Program-made: the position numbers and the translations under genes
Shown: piece after piece, positions 13,842-16,410 of the stretch
Numbering within the stretch: the stretch's first letter is position 1
Layout of the letters: each line of letters begins with the position of its first letter
Assembly: GCA_035503055.1 (NCBI GenBank)
Contig: DATJTV010000027.1
Span: 1 to 16,410 of the forward strand
Length of the DNA stretch: 16,410 nt
Direction of reading: 5' to 3'
From: JAKAWQ01 sp035503055
Lineage (GTDB): Bacteria > Pseudomonadota > Alphaproteobacteria > Acetobacterales > Acetobacteraceae
Notes under the pieces: model-generated
The model's input: the letters and a program-made list of their open reading frames with translations, nothing else
Database searches by the model: none
Told to the model about the DNA's origin: nothing

Positions 13842-14462
13842 ATGGAACGATTTCGCCGTACGCGGCGGCCGGCGCATCCTTTGCCGGTGCGGGTCATGCA
13901 CTGGGTGGGTGCTGGCGCGATCATCACCATGATGCTGAGCGGGTGGGAAATCTACAACGCATCGCCCAGCCTGCCCTTCACCTTCCCCGGATGGGCGACG
14001 CTCGGCGGCTGGCTCGCCGGCGCGATCGCCTGGCACATCAGCGCGATGTGGGTGCTGTTCGCCGACGGGCTCGCCTATCTCGGATATGGGTTCTTCTCCG
14101 GGCATTTCCGGCGGGACATCAGGCCCAAGGGCCTGCGCGCGCTCGCGCGCGACGTCGGCGCGGCACTCAGCTTTCGGCTCGGTCATCGGCTCGGCCACTA
14201 CAATGCGGTGCAGCGGCTGCTCTATGCGGGCGTCATTCTCGCCCTGTGTGTTCAGGTCGCGACCGGTCTTGCAATCTGGAAGCCGGTGCAGCTCGGCTGG
14301 CTCACGGGGTTTTTCGGGGGCTATCCGGCGGCGCGCTTCATTCACCTCGCGATGATGCTCTGCATCGCAGGATTCCTCGCGGTGCATTTGGTGCTGGTGG
14401 CGCTCTTCCCGCGCACGCTGGTTTCGATGGTTGCGACACTCGAAGCGGAGGATGAGCCATGA
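13842..14462 (+). CDS. Cytochrome b561-type membrane subunit (cytochrome b/b6 domain)
   Basis: This 206-residue di-haem b-type cytochrome has four predicted membrane helices. Four histidines sit where the bacterial b561/Ni-hydrogenase cytochrome family places haem ligands: His20 (RVMHW), His65 (AWHISAMW), His168 (RFIHLA) and His182 (LAVHLV). The segment YNAVQRLLYAGV between helices 2 and 3 is also typical. I chose ATG 13842 over GTG 13818 because GGAGGG lies 7 bases upstream of it. The stop overlaps the next start as ATGA. It would move electrons between the quinone pool and the Moco protein encoded next. The direction of electron flow is not determined. Confidence 0.92.
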   Translation: MERFRRTRRPAHPLPVRVMHWVGAGAIITMMLSGWEIYNASPSLPFTFPGWATLGGWLAGAIAWHISAMWVLFADGLAYLGYGFFSGHFRRDIRPKGLRALARDVGAALSFRLGHRLGHYNAVQRLLYAGVILALCVQVATGLAIWKPVQLGWLTGFFGGYPAARFIHLAMMLCIAGFLAVHLVLVALFPRTLVSMVATLEAEDEP

Positions 14463-15208
14463 TCCGTGATCCGGTAGCGAAGAGAGCGGAGGTCGCGCCC
14501 GAACTCGCGCGGCTGAACCGGCGGAATTTTCTGCGGCATGGGCTGACGCTCGGGAGCCTCGCGCTGCTGACGGGGTGCGATCTCTCCACCCATTCGGGCA
14601 TCGACGCCGCGCTCTGGACGATGCTGCGCTTCGATGACCGCGTGCAGGCGGCTCTGTTCGACCGCACGCGGCTCGCCGAGACTTATCCGGCGAGCGCGGT
14701 GACGAAGCCATTCCGCTTCAATGCGTACTACCCCGTCTGGGAAGTGCGGCCGGTGCCAAACAACTGGACCCTCGAGGTTGCCGGGCGGGTCACGGAGCGG
14801 ACGCCATGGAGCGTGGCGCGCCTGCGCCAACTGCCACAACAGGCACAGATCACGCGGCATATCTGCATCGAGGGCTGGAGCCAGATCGGCCAATGGAGCG
14901 GCGTGCCGCTGCACGTCTTCCTGCGCCGGATCGGGGCGGATCTGCGTGCGCGCTATGTCGCGTTCAAATGCTTCGACGGCTATTCGACCAGCATCGACAT
15001 GGCGAGCGCGCTGCAACCGCAGACGATCCTCGCCCTCGATTTCAACTGGCAGCCACTCACGCCCGAGTGGGGCGCGCCGGTGCGGCTTCGCATTCCGGTG
15101 AAGCTCGGATTCAAGAGTGCGAAGAATTTGCAATCGATCGAGGTGACGAACCGCTATCCCGGCGGCTACTGGGAGAACCAGGGCTACAATTGGTTCTCCG
15201 GCGTCTGA
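14459..15208 (+). CDS. Tat-exported molybdopterin-dependent oxidoreductase with lipobox
   Basis: This 249-residue protein of the sulfite oxidase/MsrP-type Moco fold has the Moco cysteine at Cys136 in TRHICIEGWSQIG, followed by WSGVPL (146-151), all diagnostic. The N-terminus has a twin-arginine motif NRRNFLR (20-26), then a hydrophobic stretch ending in LLTGC, a lipobox with Cys40. Asp41 at position +2 would, by the E. coli Lol rule, keep the lipoprotein in the inner membrane. Cofactor-loaded folding before Tat export is expected. The start overlaps the cytochrome b stop as ATGA, so the two are coupled. It is shorter than MsrP (about 330) and its partner is b561-type, not MsrQ. The substrate (sulfite, sulfoxide or other) is unknown. 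Confidence 0.92.
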   Translation: MIRDPVAKRAEVAPELARLNRRNFLRHGLTLGSLALLTGCDLSTHSGIDAALWTMLRFDDRVQAALFDRTRLAETYPASAVTKPFRFNAYYPVWEVRPVPNNWTLEVAGRVTERTPWSVARLRQLPQQAQITRHICIEGWSQIGQWSGVPLHVFLRRIGADLRARYVAFKCFDGYSTSIDMASALQPQTILALDFNWQPLTPEWGAPVRLRIPVKLGFKSAKNLQSIEVTNRYPGGYWENQGYNWFSGV

Positions 15209-15268
15209 GCTGCGTTTGCTTCCGGACTTTGATGGTGCGGTCCTTTCATATGAGTGGAAGGAAGCACC

Positions 15269-15364
15269 ATGGACCAGGTTCTGCACGGCAGCGCCACCAC
15301 GGCAGAGGCAGTGCGTCGAGCGATACAGGATAGTCGTAGAGAGCCTGAGGGCGCTAGAGCGTGA
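15269..15364 (+). pseudogene. 5' fragment of an IS481-family transposase, frameshifted and interrupted
   Basis: The ATG at 15269 opens MDQVLHGSATTAEAVRRAIQ, which I recognise as the N-terminus of a widespread IS481-family transposase. After codon 22 the expected ESLRALA continues only in another frame (GAG AGC CTG AGG GCG CTA), so one extra base has shifted the frame. The original frame ends at TGA 15362-15364. The match stops at CTAG (15354-15357), where a small repeat element begins. The DDE catalytic region is absent from the window. Confidence 0.7.
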
Positions 15365-15460
15365 TCGCCGAAGGTGGAATCACCGAAGGCGTTCGATCAC
15401 GCGGGAAAACAAAGACCTGGAGCGGGATGCGTGAGCCGAAGCGAACGCATCCCGCTCTAG
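15354..15460. mobile_element. Small inverted-repeat element 1 (MITE-like, 107 bp)
   Basis: The element runs from CTAGAGCG to its exact complement CGCTCTAG. Inside are two strong hairpins: GCGTGATCG (15359-15367) with CGATCACGC (15394-15402), and a 13-bp perfect stem from 15420-15432 with 15445-15457. It has no coding capacity. Double-hairpin repeats with these ends occur in several alphaproteobacterial genomes, from memory. The CTAG on both sides could be a duplicated target, as in IS630-like elements. Confidence 0.65.
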
Positions 15461-15589
15461 TGTCCTGCCCCCGAAGTTCGTCGTATGTCGCGACGAACGG
15501 AGGGGATAAGCAGGCCACTGAAAACAAAGAGCGAGTGTCCCGATTCCGTCCGCATTTCAATGCGGCGGACTTCGGAATCGGGACACTAG
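15457..15589. mobile_element. Small inverted-repeat element 2 (MITE-like or IS630-type remnant, 133 bp)
   Basis: The ends are CTAGTGTCC at 15457 and its complement GGACACTAG at 15581-15589. Extending inward, 21 of 27 positions match between the two ends by hand comparison. A perfect 8-bp stem, GTTCGTCG (15476-15483) with CGACGAAC (15491-15498), lies on the left side. A third copy of the end sequence (AGTGTCCCGATTCCG, 15534-15548) lies within and pairs with 15573-15587. It shares one CTAG with element 1. It has no coding capacity. Confidence 0.6.
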
Positions 15590-15650
15590 CGAGGCTTTGG
15601 GCGACTCTCAAAAGCGGAGAGACGGAGGACATTAGAGGCCCTACCGCGCC
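15588..15650 (+). pseudogene. Possible decayed continuation of the IS481 transposase
   Basis: Directly after the last CTAG the sequence reads CTA GCG AGG, giving Leu-Ala-Arg, as expected after ESLRA in the interrupted transposase. About 50 bases on, one frame reads ETEDIRGPTAP, similar to the STADLPTGP-type segment of these transposases. The stretch between is poorly matched and would need small indels. Beyond about 15650 no similarity is seen. This call rests on memory of the family and is weak. Confidence 0.35.
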
Positions 15651-15937
15651 GGCCGATGATGTCGGCCGCAAAGAGAAAATAGCGTCTCCGGCGCGGATAT
15701 TTCACGGCGTCTTCGGCGGATTTCCAGACGACAGGGTTCCTGAGAACGGGGCACCGAGGGCAGCTTGGGATGGGAAACGCACACGTACCAATGGGCGCTG
15801 CACTGTGATAATTTCATGTAACCGACGCATATCGGCTCTCAGCACTCGCCGATACCACAGGTCGATTCTCCTCCTTATTTGCAGGCCAACGACGAGACTT
15901 GTGAACAGCCTCGCCCCGACAAAAGGGGATTTCGGCC

Positions 15938-16252
15938 ATGAAGATCATCCTTGGTGCAGCGCTCGGCGCGCTTCTCTTCTCGGGCCCTGCGATGGCGCAG
16001 ACCGCGCCGGCGATCGGGGTATTTTCGCACAACCCGCTTAGTCCGAATGCCGGAAACACGTCGGGCGTCCCTGTTGGCGGCGTGCTCTCGACGCCGTACA
16101 CGTACGGTGATGGCGACTCGAATGCGGTGCCCCGGTTCGATTACCGCGGTGCAGTGCGTGTGGGCGAAGCCGTTGCCGATCCAGGAAATGGCGATCCGCC
16201 TCTTCCCGACAGCACGATGGCTCTCGTCAACCGGACAGGGGGCGGCCGTTGA
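15938..16252 (+). CDS. Small secreted protein of unknown function
   Basis: I do not recognise this 104-residue protein. It has a clear Sec signal peptide (MKIILGAALGALLFSGPAMA, cleavage after residue 20). The mature part of about 84 residues is rich in Gly, Pro, Asn and Asp, has no cysteine, and contains PVGGVLSTPYTYGDGDSNAV. It is probably flexible and periplasmic or extracellular. The ATG has AAAGGGGA nine bases upstream. It stands alone, downstream of the transposon debris. Confidence 0.7.
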   Translation: MKIILGAALGALLFSGPAMAQTAPAIGVFSHNPLSPNAGNTSGVPVGGVLSTPYTYGDGDSNAVPRFDYRGAVRVGEAVADPGNGDPPLPDSTMALVNRTGGGR

Positions 16253-16410
16253 ACCTACGGCGAAGCGAAATGGAGATTGGTGTGCACCCCGTTTGACCGG
16301 ACAGGTCGCCTGGTTGCGCTACGCACGAAGGCGAAGGAACTCTCCGGGGATCCGCGAGTCGGGACGCGGCCCACCCGCGGCGGACACCGGAAGGTCGCGC
16401 CCCCGCGAGA
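16253..16410. other. Window end without recognised feature
   Basis: No gene, terminator or repeat could be supported in these 158 bases. A TTGACC at 16293-16298 has no matching -10 box. Confidence 0.4.

Larger units (their letters stand above)
15209..15937. other. 729-bp region with transposon debris and no intact gene
   Basis: After the Moco oxidoreductase stop there is no credible intact gene until the small secreted protein. The first part holds an IS481 transposase fragment interrupted by two small inverted-repeat elements (to 15589). From 15590 to 15937 I see a possible decayed transposase continuation, a 7-bp hairpin (CGGCCGA, 15650-15656, with TCGGCCG, 15662-15668) and otherwise nothing recognisable. 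Lower GC near 15790-15910 may include a promoter for the next gene. Confidence 0.6.

Noticed and set aside
13043..14455. 470-codon plus-strand frame overlapping the secreted protein and cytochrome genes
   Set aside because: Its composition is Arg-rich shadow sequence; the overlapping frames give a signal peptide and a four-histidine cytochrome.
15354..15589. CRISPR-like array from the repeated hairpins
   Set aside because: The repeats are inverted and not regularly spaced direct repeats, and no cas genes are present.

Overview
The base composition is strongly GC-rich, and the gene set (a TRAP transporter operon, tandem cold-shock-domain protein, slipin/NfeD pair, cytochrome b561 plus Moco oxidoreductase, decayed IS481 with small inverted-repeat elements) points to an alphaproteobacterium. 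Acetobacterales or Rhodospirillales is most likely. The taxonomic call is inference from gene types and repeat style, not from a marker gene.

Region 1 (1-8308, minus strand) is one tight catabolic operon read right to left: cyclase-family hydrolase, AtuA-like protein 2, DUF4387 protein 2, TRAP solute receptor DctP, SMP-30 lactonase, AtuA-like protein 1, DUF4387 protein 1, TRAP small permease DctQ and TRAP large permease DctM (cut by the window edge). Most gaps are about 20 bp or less. A divergent GntR/HutC-type regulator (8458-9267, plus) sits at its head, and the gap holds a perfect match to the HutC-subfamily operator consensus inside a candidate promoter for the operon. The cluster looks like a regulated uptake-and-degradation module for an unidentified organic acid or lactone. 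Its duplicated AtuA/DUF4387 pairs, which have no assigned reaction, are the most interesting content of the window.

Region 2 (9213-12845, minus strand) holds housekeeping genes: a slipin and an NfeD-type serine protease overlapping by 4 bp, a tandem cold-shock-domain protein, and a shortened PdeM-like protein that has kept its frame but lost the residues expected to bind metal. The slipin gene overlaps the 3' end of the GntR gene in convergent orientation.

Region 3 (13122-15208, plus strand) is a three-gene unit: a secreted protein with an internal repeat, a four-histidine b561-type membrane cytochrome, and a Tat-exported Moco oxidoreductase with a lipobox. Together they look like a periplasmic redox module anchored to the inner membrane.

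Region 4 (15209-16410) is mostly non-coding. It carries the 5' fragment of an IS481-family transposase, interrupted at a CTAG site by two small inverted-repeat elements placed end to end, with a probable decayed continuation of the transposase beyond them. A small secreted protein gene (15938-16252) follows. No rRNA, tRNA or CRISPR array was seen.
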